Positions 38,801 through 53,474 of a DNA stretch of 64,000 nt are shown piece by piece. Below the pieces are notes generated by a model. That model searched no databases. It worked only from the letters and a program-made list of their open reading frames with translations, and was not told the DNA's origin. This DNA comes from Chanos chanos (lineage: Eukaryota > Chordata > Actinopteri > Gonorynchiformes > Chanidae). Position 1 is the first letter of the stretch. Each line of letters starts with the position of its first letter. Location: contig NC_044495.1 in assembly GCF_902362185.1 (NCBI RefSeq), forward strand, positions 36,575,711-36,639,710. The letters run 5' to 3'. The position numbers were made by a program, and so were the translations under genes.

Positions 38801-39619
38801 CTAAAATAATGAGAAATTACACCACTACGCTCTGTATGCCTCACCTTGTCCAGCCATTTCTCTACAACCAGAGCTCCTACTGCAAATATATTAGCAGCTG
38901 CCGTGGGGAAAGGTAGAAAAGATTAATATTGTAGCTTCATCAAATCAACGTTTTATTAAACTGTAAGACTTTAAGAGTCCTCACAGACTACAGGAATCTC
39001 ACCCATGATCATGTGAATGGAGGGCCAGCTGTAATTTTCTTCTTTCAAATGTTCCAGAACCTTCCATAGATCAACCAGAACACCGTGCCTGGGAGAGAAA
39101 AGACAGTGACATTCTGAAGAACCACGGGATGATTTTGATTTTCACACGTGATTTGTAAACATCTACTCACTGTATGAAGTTCTCCAAAAACAAGTGAGCG
39201 TGGGTCAGGACCTATAAAACAGCAACATGAGTATCATTTCCAGCAGCACGGTTAATTAAGAGTTTCACTGTCAGACAAGGAGACCGACACTGACCAGCAG
39301 TATAATGATCCAGTTCAGGATTCCTCTGTAGTCTGTGAAGCAACTACTGGAGCTTAGTAACGAGTCTTGAACGGTGTGGCAGCTGTAACAGCAACAAGTT
39401 AGTATCTTTGGTATGTATTCAACTGGAGAATGTATATATTTGAGGTGGGGTGAACTTTGGTATGTATTCAACTGGAGAATGTATATATTTGAGGTGGAGA
39501 GAACTCAAGGTGTACCAAAACATATCGAAGTCTTCAAAAGGCGCATGGGAGCAGGAAGAAGAAGCATCTTCTACTTGGGACGACGACCGCACATATTGTC
39601 TGGGAGCTGCAGTTGACAT
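34969..39619 (-). CDS. DGAT1-like MBOAT protein lacking the catalytic histidine
   Basis: This is a multi-pass membrane protein of the DGAT1/SOAT (MBOAT) family. Its 16 coding exons are 39619-39516, 39382-39295, 39211-39171, 39088-39003, 38897-38845, 38731-38623, 37785-37681, 37399-37296, 36991-36953, 36717-36676, 36472-36428, 36079-35967, 35824-35759, 35601-35514, 35391-35329 and 35142-34969. Together they encode 439 aa (human DGAT1 488) with no stop. Family marks are [55 protein letters not shown] (acyl-CoA motif) and [10 protein letters not shown]. Alignment is gap-free over the C-terminal catalytic region (constant offset 55). Phe360 replaces His415 (SAALFEY against SAFFHEY), Glu382 replaces Gln437, Pro410 replaces Gln465, and Cys335 replaces Tyr390; Asn323 (378) and His327 (382) remain. 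The basic cytosolic loop before DLYYF is shortened. A third DGAT1 paralogue and likely pseudoenzyme is my inference. An ATG with an upstream in-frame stop sets the start. Confidence 0.87.
35838..35878. repeat. (GA)n microsatellite
   Basis: A GA run of about 40 bp lies in dgat1-like intron 12, 14 bp from the exon 13 acceptor. Confidence 0.9.
39406..39503. repeat. two-copy 49-bp tandem duplication
   Basis: Two near-identical 49-bp units begin CTTTGGTATGTATTCAACTG at 39406 and 39455. They fill 98 of the roughly 133 nt of dgat1-like intron 1. Confidence 0.92.
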
Positions 39620-40792
39620 CTCGGTCTCCAACGTTACCTATAACTCTAAAGAACACGGAACACATCATAGTTGTATGTTGTTGAAAATTAATTTTCATTG
39701 ATAACTATATCTACAGTTATTATGGCGTTGCGGTACATCTGAAAAACCCTTATATGGTTTATACATTAAAGTGAACATGGGTTGTTCCCAGAACTAATTT
39801 GCACTATATGCTCATTGTCCTTAGGCGCTGAGTGCAGTTTTATTGCACTAGATAAGCGTCATTCACTGTTATTAGGCTGATTCAAACTGAACGAACAGTT
39901 TTGACACCCTTTAACCAGTGATGGGATACAGGATTTGCTCAAATAAGACACAGGGCATTACGTCTTAAGATTCACGAGAAAGCTTATAATTTATGCACAG
40001 CACGCGATGTCGTGCAACGCGCTTTCGCTCATGGCATCAGATGTGCACTCTGCCCACCCACCGTCTGAATTAGCTATGCTGTTTCCAAAAATATTCTTTT
40101 CGTCCTGCGAAGGCTCCAAAACGGTCACATTTCTGCAACCATCGCAACATCTAGGCCATCGGATAAACTATTCAAACCGAGTCCCAAGTCATCTATGTGC
40201 TGATAGACGGAAAAAGTAGAATTCGGTGACGTTTTACGCTTCGATATCGTTTATATGTAGGCAACGCACTTACTAACATTTATCCGCCAATGCATCGTTT
40301 AAGGGCAGCGATGCGTGCGCGAGGGTGATGCTCTGGAAATGTCAAGTCCCATTCAGATGGTGGGTACGACTTTAAAAGGAAAAAAATCAATTTCAGTCAC
40401 GCGAGTCTTCTGGTATAACGGATACCGTCATGCTGACATACTTCATACTTCAGTGCTCCCAGAGTGAACGGGGCAGCGAAATTATCATAAAATATGTGGG
40501 TAAAGACCAACTCAAATTGTTTAATAATTTCCGGGTATACCACTGCAAATACAATCAAAACTTGCCTCCAGTCAACCTCTAACTTTTTCTGAAAAATGTG
40601 AGGAAGGTCAAAGAAGCCTCGCACTTCAAATTGGTCGTCTGATTGCAAACTCTTGCATCAGTTATAAATCCAGTTTGACGGCAGATTGCCTGCAGAACAT
40701 GCGCTGTTGCTGGACACACTTTAACACTTTTATTGTACTGTTCATTGCTAAGACACCATTCCACATGACACGATAGTCAGTTTCATGAGAAC
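39620..40792. other. interval between dgat1-like start and polr2c 3-prime end
   Basis: It should hold the dgat1-like promoter. A minus-strand open stretch at 40397-40648 looks protein-like but matches nothing I know and has no supporting splice context. Nothing else is recognised. Confidence 0.5.
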
Positions 40793-40800
40793 AAACAAGG

Positions 40801-40806
40801 TTTATT
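40801..40806 (-). terminator. polr2c polyadenylation signal
   Basis: Minus-strand AATAAA about 190 bp past the polr2c stop. Confidence 0.7.
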
Positions 40807-40992
40807 GAGTGAAAAAACAAACAAAACATAACGTGACTTTTTCTGCACATAAAATATCCTGCTGCAAAAAAACAAACCAAAAACAAAAAACCCAGTCTCT
40901 ACACTGTTCACCATTTCATTGTGTACAAGGCTACAACCTAAGCTGATCCATGCCTCCCTACAGACAAGGTGGGACTGGGTAATAGGTGAAGT

Positions 40993-45136
<4,144 letters not shown>

Positions 45137-45142
45137 TTTATT
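45137..45142 (-). terminator. candidate coq9 polyadenylation signal
   Basis: Minus-strand AATAAA about 330 bp past the coq9 stop. Confidence 0.5.
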
Positions 45143-45471
45143 TTCTTAGCCCTTAAAACAAAAGAGGGGAATAAAACAGGGCAAAACAAAATGGTTAGAC
45201 ATGGATGAAACCAAAGTTCCCTTCTGAATCAAACTGGAAATGGACATAGCAGATGGTTATGGCACACTGAACCCTTCATATTGACTGAGGGGTATAAACA
45301 AAAACAAAATTATATCAAGTCCTGCTTTAGAACTGCATTTGAGAGTAATATGGCTGTAATGATGAGCATGTGGGAGCTGTTCACTGGAGAATCAAACATA
45401 CAGTACATGCTGTGTGACAGACACAATCATAAAGAGAGAAATGAAGACAAAGGGATGAAGACCGTTGGGAC

Positions 45472-48400
45472 TCATCGTCTCTGGTTCAGGCCTGTGAGGT
45501 TCTTCAGCTTTACGAGAGAGAGAGAGAGAGAGAGAGATGAAAGTGAAGTCATATTGTACTCCACAAAAGCATTTTACAGAGATTATTACAACTCATTTCA
45601 CATCGATCAGGAAGGTTTGTGGCAGTTTGTGAGAGCGTTTGCTGTATGCTTCTTTAGGACTGCACCTGCAGCTCCTCAGACCATGGTTTCAAGTTGCAAC
45701 AAATACAGTTTTTCTTCTTGGTAAAACCACTATAATGACTTCTAGTGATGTCAGAGCAGGCCTGCTGTCAATCAACATGACTGTCACTCCAGCCAGAGGT
45801 CATGACTGTTTAGCTAAATCTTGGTCAGGACCAACATAAGTATGCTCTCTGTCCATATGAAATCCCTACTTACATCAGAGAGAAAACAACTACTATTTAC
45901 TCTGTCAAGCTCATGACTAAGTTTAACATAAGAATGACAAGTTAGGTGATGATTATGGTAACAGTGTGGCAAGTGCTTGTACACAGCTGAAATAAAAATG
46001 GATGTTGGAACTGCCTTGAGTTACGAAACAACAAGAAACTGTATATAATAGGGAATTCAGGTCCTACAGCTGATGAAGCTCAAATTTTTTTCCTCTATGA
46101 AGTGGGTTTAAAATGCAGTCATTTAGAGAATTCCCCAAAATATGTTGATGTTATTCAGAATACAGATCCAGCTGTCCACATAATGCAGTGTTTGTAACAT
46201 GTATTTGCACTGCAAAGTCTGAAACTTGCCAGTAATAATACAATTTGTCCATTCTGGCTTAAGTTCCTGTTTGGAATCAAGTTTCATCAGTTTTCCCGCA
46301 TGGAAAGCAAACAGACCGGGACAACCATCTCAGTGAGCATATAAAACAGACCCTTGAGTGCACTTACCGTAACTGCTGCACCCATAAGTCCCTGTACCAC
46401 AGCCTCTCCAGTCGACTGCATCTACAAAACAATGCCAAAAATCAAAACCCCACAATACAATGACAGCATGCTACAGACTGGCTACATGTGACATTATGAG
46501 CCCAAACTAAATTTAAAATCTTATGACTGTAAATGTCAAAGATAAAAAAGAATACACAGAGTGAAACCCAGTTGCTTAAAGTACCTGTTTTGCTGTGCTG
46601 GCCATGTTGACCACGTCTTTGATACGGTTGTCGAGGAAGGCCCAGGTGTCCTGAAAGTCTGGAGAAGAGTCCTGCACCATCACCAGCTCTGTGGTGTTAA
46701 AGATCCCAGTCAGAGCCGCCCGCCGCGTATACCAGTTCAACTGAGAGAGTCACAGAGGAGAAGATCCACAAAAAGGTACAGAGAATAAAGCAATTGTTTA
46801 ACACTAGTTTCTAACAATAATCAATAACTTAAAAAAGGCAAGTTAGATGGAGAGCAGAGGTAGGGACCGAAAGCAATTGAAGTTATTTCACTGCTGCTGT
46901 GGTCAGTCCTCTTCCTGAAGAATGACCCTCTGTGTGGGATCAGGTTTCAGCTCTAATCCAATGTTTCTGTTTTTTCTATCTAATCAAGCCTTAGGGGGCA
47001 TCTCATTATTTAAGCTTGTTATTATTGAGTTAGTATAGACAAACAGTGTTATTGGAGGATTGCTGTGCGGGTAGATGGCTGACTAACCCGGATTGCTGTG
47101 ATACAAGGCGAGGAAAGAACAGAGTTAGTTTGGATAGGAGAACCAGTGAGGTAATGTGAGCAGTAACCTGAGTGGAGGCAGGTCGGACAGAGGAGAGAGG
47201 ATGGTGAAAAGGAGAGAGGAAGAGGTGGGATTGAGATTGGTAATTAGGACGAGAAGACCCACTCACGTCAGTGGACCGGTCGCCGGCATAGTACCAGATG
47301 TCATCTACCAGCGTGGACAGGTGCTTCAGACTGTCTGGGATGTTGTGGGGAAGAAGCAGTATACTCATGGCCTGAGAGGTTTAAGAGGAAAGGCAGAAAT
47401 TTAGGGGAGAGGTTTAGCTGTCTGGTCCCAATGAGTCATCAGATAAGAGCAATTTGAATAGATTTTCATTTCTACTTATGACAGGACCTGTCATACAGAA
47501 GTTTCAGGATCCATTTGTCCATGACTATAGCCTCATAAACTAATCTGAGTGAGATGGTGGATATGTACGAAGAGTGAGCCCCATTACCTGAGGCCAAGTG
47601 TCGATGTATGGGATCAACATCCTCAGCCTGGTCTCAACTGCATCTCTAAGGAACTCTGCTGTTTTCTTTGACCTGAAACAAACAATTGAGAGTTATGTTG
47701 CTATAAGGCACAAAGTTAATACAACGATTTATCTATTGGTTATGTGGTATAAATATATACATATTTCATCACAGAGTTGCTAATGTTATATTAGATGACA
47801 TGTCTGCACACAGATGATCACTCACTCTGCCTGGCCGAGTTGGACCTGATTGTGCTGCTCTGCCAATATCTCAGCGAGCTGAGCATTGCACTGGCCAACG
47901 AAATGCAGGACCAAGTCTCCTGCTCCGTTATAAAACATCCCAGTGGATGCTGAGGACAGGCCCAGAGTCTGAATCGTTTGACAGAATGAGAGAAAAACTT
48001 GTTGACAAAAACGATTTTATCGCGCAATATGACCTTAGATAGAACACTACTACCCACCTCTGCTCCAGCAGCGATTGCCTCCACAGACCAGCCATGTTCT
48101 GGGACAAACTCCAAGGCGGCCGTCAGGATACGAGCCTGGAGCTGCTCCTCAGTCTCATAGTCTTCACTTTGCTCTCCACTCTGGTCTTGATAACTGAAAA
48201 TGAACAGTTGGAATGGGTGACAGAATTAAGGTATAGTTTTACTGCAGTATAACAATGCACTAAGCTGTGCACTTATGCCTCTGCAATCGCAAACTGAGCT
48301 TTTTTTCTTGCCCGCGATGAGGATCAAGTCAGGGGTTACCACCCTGCTCTGTTTGTTGTAATCCTGTGGGCATGTAAAGCCCTTTGAGACTGTAAACAGT

Positions 48401-49516
48401 GATATGGGGCTTTAAATAAACTTAAACTTAAATTGCAGTTTGCCAGTGCCAAAATCTTGCTTTTTTTCCTGCAATTTACAGTACAGCGCTAACTGAATTG
48501 GGAGAATTCACGCTTCTTTCCAATGGATAATCATCATCACCTGAACAGAATATTGTGATAGTGCTGACACACTGAGGTTCTAACCTGGTGTTAGGTTGTG
48601 GGTCGTCCTGTCCTGTGGCAGTGTCTGATGCAGATGCCTCATGGGTAGAGGTGGCTGAATCCTGGGCATCCTGTCCAGGTGTGTGTGTGTCCTCTGTGTT
48701 TACTGCAGATGCAGAATCACCCTGTACAGCACCGTGGGCCTGGTAGTGCTGATGGTAGGAAGGGGGTGGTGTGACCTGGTCACTTTTGGAGTCATCATGT
48801 AACCGTAACAGGGCAGCAGAGTGGAAGCCACGTCTTAAACCGTTACACTTGGGACTGGCTGTTGCCTGAGCAGCAACTGTAACAGTATGTGGAGGAAATG
48901 TAACAGTTACTAAACGGTGTCAAATGGCTAGAGTAACTAATAAACTACTCACACCTACTGCGATGAACATACAGTTTAAGGAGTCTCACATTCATTTGAA
49001 TTATCATGGTTTTTGTTAATGATTACAAAACAGTCACCAGGTGGAATTTAATAAGTAAGATCAGTTTCGACGACTTAAAACTGTATTTGCCACAATCCAT
49101 TGGAAGACGCCCCCTTGTCACGTAACTTAATGCAGATCAACTGTTTACTGGATAACGATTCATGATCTACATTTAGCATCATTATGCCACAAGAGACACC
49201 AGATTACACAACCATATCCCCGTAAATGAGTTTTAAAAGCAGCTGGTTTACACACTGTCCTTCATGATCACCTTGTCCAGTCCGACACATACCAGATAAC
49301 ATTCAGCGACTGGCTCACAAGCTATTCAGCCCTCTGCTAACAGTTTACCAGGAGAGAACTTAATGATTCCGAACTCGGACCAAAAACAATGGTTAAATCC
49401 CAGCCAAACGAAATTCAAGGCTAACACTCTTAAATCCCACCGGTCAACCACTGCTCACCGCTGCCAAGACCCCTCAAGGCCCTTCCAGCTCGTAGTCCTC
49501 TAAACAGCGCCGCCAT
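45472..49516 (-). CDS. coq9: coenzyme Q biosynthesis protein COQ9, mitochondrial
   Basis: This mitochondrial matrix lipid-binding protein of TetR-like fold supports COQ7 in ubiquinone synthesis. Nine exons (49516-49459, 48876-48585, 48193-48058, 47968-47826, 47672-47588, 47371-47267, 46740-46585, 46421-46368, 45507-45472) total 1065 nt and give 354 aa (human 318). The N-terminus [18 protein letters not shown] and the following [11 protein letters not shown] are Arg-rich and look like a transit peptide. Exon 2 is a long, poorly conserved acidic/His/Thr region that accounts for the extra length. The conserved core starts [20 protein letters not shown] and includes [18 protein letters not shown] and [20 protein letters not shown]. 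The C-terminus is [11 protein letters not shown], identical to human. The last acceptor uses a (CT)n microsatellite. The gene is head-to-head with ciapin1, as in mammals. Confidence 0.97.
45514..45537. repeat. (GA)n microsatellite at the coq9 last-exon acceptor
   Basis: On the coding strand this reads (CT)n CGTAAAG, immediately before the 12-codon last exon. It is the only pyrimidine tract available. Confidence 0.9.
48290..48432 (+). repeat. probable fish LINE/SINE 3-prime fragment
   Basis: The phrase GTAAAGCCCTTTGAGACTGT followed by GATATGGGGCTTTAAATAAA matches a tail motif common in teleost retroposons. It lies in coq9 intron 2. Confidence 0.45.
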
Positions 49517-49687
49517 ATCCAGCCGCAGCTGACGGGGGCCGTATTTAGCTTGCTAACGTTAGATTAGCTCACAGTACGTAGTTGACTGGCGACCGGCTTG
49601 GAGGTTTAACGTCATTATTGTGGTGCGAACGTTACCTTGCCCGGTTGAAAGTTAATATAGGAAGCTAGTGTGGGCTTGCATTGGAAG
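49517..49687. promoter_or_regulatory. bidirectional coq9 / ciapin1 promoter interval
   Basis: The coq9 ATG (minus) ends at 49514. ciapin1 (plus) needs a non-coding first exon, because its ATG follows an acceptor at 50506-50510. A good donor, TTGGAAG followed by GTATGT, ends a candidate first exon at 49687. That leaves roughly 100-150 bp between the two starts. The interval is CpG-containing and lacks an evident TATA box. Confidence 0.55.
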
Positions 49688-49958
49688 GTATGTATCGAGA
49701 CATCTACGGTATAAACATCTTGTGAGAACAACAGATTGATTTATGTTTACTTTATGCATTAACTGAAGGCGTCGTGTCTACTGTCACGTCCGCTCAGGTT
49801 GTTTTCTTTGCCGCTGCGTCACATCCACAAGGTTATTAGAAAGCTAACCAGTTAGCCAACGTTATCTATGTAACTACACAACCCGATACATTTTGTTTAA
49901 TAACTTGATAAAGATGGACAGAATAATAACTGACATGATTCTACAGAGAATGGGAAAG

Positions 49959-50016
49959 TAGTAGTTTGTTAGGTTGGTTCTATTTTCTAGTAGTTTGTTA
50001 GGTTGGTTCTATTTTC
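49959..50016. repeat. two-copy 29-bp tandem duplication
   Basis: TAGTAGTTTGTTAGGTTGGT plus TCTATTTTC occurs at 49959 and again at 49988 with no difference. It lies in ciapin1 intron 1. Confidence 0.92.
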
Positions 50017-50515
50017 TGCTTACACCTTCCACAATTGATTACTAGCTAACAGTTAAGGTAACCTTTACCGAATTAACTGGACGATTTAACTGAAACGTTT
50101 ATTCTGTAAATTACAGTGTGCCAGGAGTTGTTTTTTTTTTTTTTTTTGTCTGGTCATTTGTCGTACTTCTAGAAATTACCAATTTATATGTAACAACATA
50201 AGAGTGAGTGACAAAAAACACGGGTGCCTCGTCACGATAGAGGCTTTGCACGTAACACTTACTTGGAAACTAATGAGTCATTTTATGTAAGGACAGGTTT
50301 TGTCGCATGTTTTGCAAAGTTTGACCGATTATATGCTTATAGCTTTCACTGTACAGCATACTCTTGTACTGTTGTGCCACGAGGAGGACGTTTGTGTAGT
50401 ACGGTTGCGGAGAGGTAATGGGCAGTTCACGTGCCCTCTGGATATCGCGTTTACGTGCATGTGGTCATGAGTAGGCATTGTATTCAAGGCACATTTATTC
50501 TGTTTCCAGATAAAC

Positions 50516-52388
50516 ATGGCTGACCTGGGACTGAGAGAGGGGGACAAGGTGCTGTTCGTGTGGACGCAGCCGTCATCCCCCAGTGCGCTAAAGGACTTGG
50601 CAGAAAGCCTTGGAGCCATTGTTGGCAACCAGAGCCTGATATCAGTAGAAAACATTGAGAGACTGCTACTGTGTGAGTGTCTCACAGATAGAAATTATCT
50701 CTACATTTTCATTATTTACATTCCTAACATTTCTGCCTCTTTGAAGAGATTGTTATCTATCTATCACATTTGCTTGCCTCTGAAAAACTGAAAGCACACG
50801 GAACTGTGTTGTGAGAGAAGAACTTTGTGTTAAACTATTGGTCTTCCTCAAATTTCAGCTTCTCACTCTTCATCCAGTTATGACTGGGTTCTCTCAGGGC
50901 TTCTGCCAGACAGCTCTCCAATCCACAGTCCAGAGACACTTGCAGAAATGGCCAGAGTAATCAAACCTGGTGGGAAACTTGTGTTAGAAGAGCCAGTCAC
51001 AGGTGCGACATGAGAGAATTCTAAGACCTCTGCAGTAACTTAAATGTGTAAGAAGCATGATACTAAGTCTGACCCTTTGCTCATAGGCTCTGAGGCCAAA
51101 GGTGTGCGGACTGCTGAGAAGCTGACATCAGCCCTGAAACTGTCTGGGCTCATGTCTGTCACGGAGGTGTGTGTCCATGGTCTTGATCACCTGTCAAATA
51201 TTACATGTCAAATGGGAAAAAATCACTTACTTATCTCGAAATGTCCATAGGTCAAGAAAGAGCCTTTGAGTGACAAGGCATCTGCAGCTCTGAGAGAAGT
51301 CACAGGTTTCCAGGGAAACTCGCTCTTAAGGGTGCGCATGTTGGCCTCCAAGCCCAATTTTGAAGTGGGCTCTTCCAGTCAGTTAAAACTTTCCTTTGGG
51401 AAGAAAACTGCCAAAACAGGTTAGTGCTACCCATCATCTGTTTCATTTAGACTGCTCCTGTCAAATATCTACCTATTGATAATGTCTTGTTTCACTAATT
51501 TTGTCTCTCTGCTTTCTGCCACACCAGAGAAACCAGCCCTAGACCCAAGTGCTGCCAAGTTGTGGACCCTTTCAGCCATTGATATGAATGATGATGATGT
51601 GGTGAGTGTCACTTGTGTTACCATGTGTCACCATTTCTAAAATCCACATTTGTGGAACCATGTTATGTTACAATTACATTGTATTTATTCATTTAGTAGA
51701 TGCTTTTATTCAAAGCATCTTCCAAATGAGGAAAAATGCAATCCAATATGGATTGTTTCCCAAGCTGTGTGCACATATGTCAGGGTGTACACTTTTTGTC
51801 CTCCTCTGTAGGACCTGCTCGATTCAGATGCTCTCCTGGATGAAGATGACCTGAAGAAGCCTGACCCAGCCTCACTTAGAGCGCCTTCTTGTGGAGAAGG
51901 AGCAAAAAAGAAAAAGAAAGCTTGCAAGAATTGGTGAGACTTAAAAAAAAAAAAAAAAAAGAAAAATTCAGCTCTTCATTAGTAATATTACTCTGCTTTA
52001 ACCCAGAATATCTGATGACTGTTGTCATTGTTTCATTGTAGCACATGCGGTCTTGCTGAGGAATTGGAGCAGGAGAGTAAAGGAAATCAAAAAACTAGTC
52101 AGCCAAAATCGGCTTGTGGAAGTGTAAGTGTCTTGAACAGTATAAATCTTATCCAGCTCATTGATACTCAGTGTAACTTCTCCATGAAATCAGTGTTTGT
52201 TTTTATTCTCTATCCAGACCTGTTCCCCCGTCTTCAACATGTAACTGTAACTGATTTTGTTTCAATCTGTTCCACAGTGTTACCTTGGTGACGCTTTCAG
52301 ATGTGCCAGCTGTCCGTATCTAGGGATGCCTGCTTTCAAACCTGGAGAAAAAGTTGTGCTGGCTAACATGCAGTTGAGTGATGCATAA
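50516..52388 (+). CDS. ciapin1: anamorsin, cytosolic Fe-S assembly factor CIAPIN1
   Basis: With NDOR1 this protein passes electrons for early cytosolic iron-sulfur cluster assembly. Eight coding exons (50516-50672, 50859-51002, 51087-51166, 51251-51419, 51528-51601, 51812-51933, 52042-52123, 52278-52388) total 939 nt and give 312 aa, the human length. An N-terminal methyltransferase-like domain ([30 protein letters not shown]) is followed by a linker with [13 protein letters not shown]. Two cysteine clusters come next: [17 protein letters not shown] (the [2Fe-2S] site), then [15 protein letters not shown] (the twin CX2C site), ending [13 protein letters not shown]. The start codon follows a strong acceptor (TTTCCAG), implying a non-coding exon 1. 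All frames are intact. Its 3-prime end meets that of prmt7. Confidence 0.98.
51671..51740 (-). repeat. degenerate L2-type LINE/SINE tail
   Basis: The minus strand reads GATGCTTTGAATAAAAGCAT then CTACTAAATGAATAAATACA, the stem-loop tail seen in many teleost non-LTR elements. It lies in ciapin1 intron 6. Confidence 0.55.
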
Positions 52389-53000
52389 ACAGTGAAATGC
52401 TCCAGTCTTAGTATTATCCACATTCCATTCCCTTAAATTGTCCTGCTGCCCCTGTTCCATCCTTATTAAAGGCAGTGGAGTTACCATGACAGCCTGTAAT
52501 ACTGAAGTGTTCTGTGTTGCCCACATTCAGTGCACTGAGGGAGAGAAAAATGCCTGATCTCAGAGGTAGTGTTGATCGTATCATGAATTAGCCATTGCTC
52601 AGGTGGATAACCTGAGTTACAGATTCTTCCATAGCAAGTTCTTGCACAGATCATTAATACCTAGCCACCAGAATTTCACTGAACTGGAAATACTGAGTCA
52701 CACACACTACTGAGATTACCCACATTTCAACCTTGATTATTCTGTTAATACAAGGAGTCCTGCTGAAATTGGGCATTGTTCATCAGATATTTGGCTTCTC
52801 AAAGTTGTTTTTTTTACCTATGCCACTCTCATATTCTTTGTGTTCCTGGTGAATGGGAGAGGAGCCGAAATACAGTCATGCAGTTGTAATTAACTGAAGC
52901 AAGTAGCCGAAAATGGAAGATGCCTGCACCTCCAGTTCAAATGTATTCATTTTTGATGATGTATATTATCTGTAAAGAAGCTCTTATATTAAGAAAAGCA

Positions 53001-53006
53001 AATAAA
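53001..53006 (+). terminator. ciapin1 polyadenylation signal
   Basis: Plus-strand AATAAA about 610 bp past the ciapin1 stop. Cleavage is expected near 53015-53030. Confidence 0.65.
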
Positions 53007-53035
53007 CATGCAGTTATTATGAACAATAATTTCAC

Positions 53036-53041
53036 TTTATT
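53036..53041 (-). terminator. prmt7 polyadenylation signal
   Basis: Minus-strand AATAAA about 435 bp past the prmt7 stop. A second copy lies at 53060-53065. Cleavage from the first would fall near 53010-53025. Confidence 0.55.
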
Positions 53042-53474
53042 ACGATAAAAATGCCTCTGTTTATTTTGAACTGTTGATAAATGTTGATAAAGGGCTACAA
53101 CTCAGCACTCCGTTCACACCAAAATTCACACACAGTGGGAATTTCACCTGTCCTAATAACAACAGACATTGTTTTTGATAAGCCTAAAAAAGGAAAAGTT
53201 AAAACTTCGACACCATAGTATACCTACAGTAATAAAAAAAATTAGTGTCTATTAATTCAGCCACTGGTGAATTTTGTAAACCCTGAGGAACAATAATTTA
53301 AAACAAGAGGGCAACAATAAGACTTTAAATTAAATATTTCAAAAGTACTATAATCCACAGTTTGACGGTTTTAATAATAGAATTCTTTGGGGAAACCACT
53401 GAATGTATGGTTTAAAAAAAAAAAAAATCAATCCTCTTATGACTTATTTCATGAATCCTGGCCTTCAGGGTCAG

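Noticed and set aside
40397-40648. 84-codon minus-strand frame upstream of the dgat1-like gene
   Set aside because: Its composition looks protein-like but I recognise no family, and the dgat1-like start at 39619 has its own in-frame upstream stop. Conservation data would be needed.
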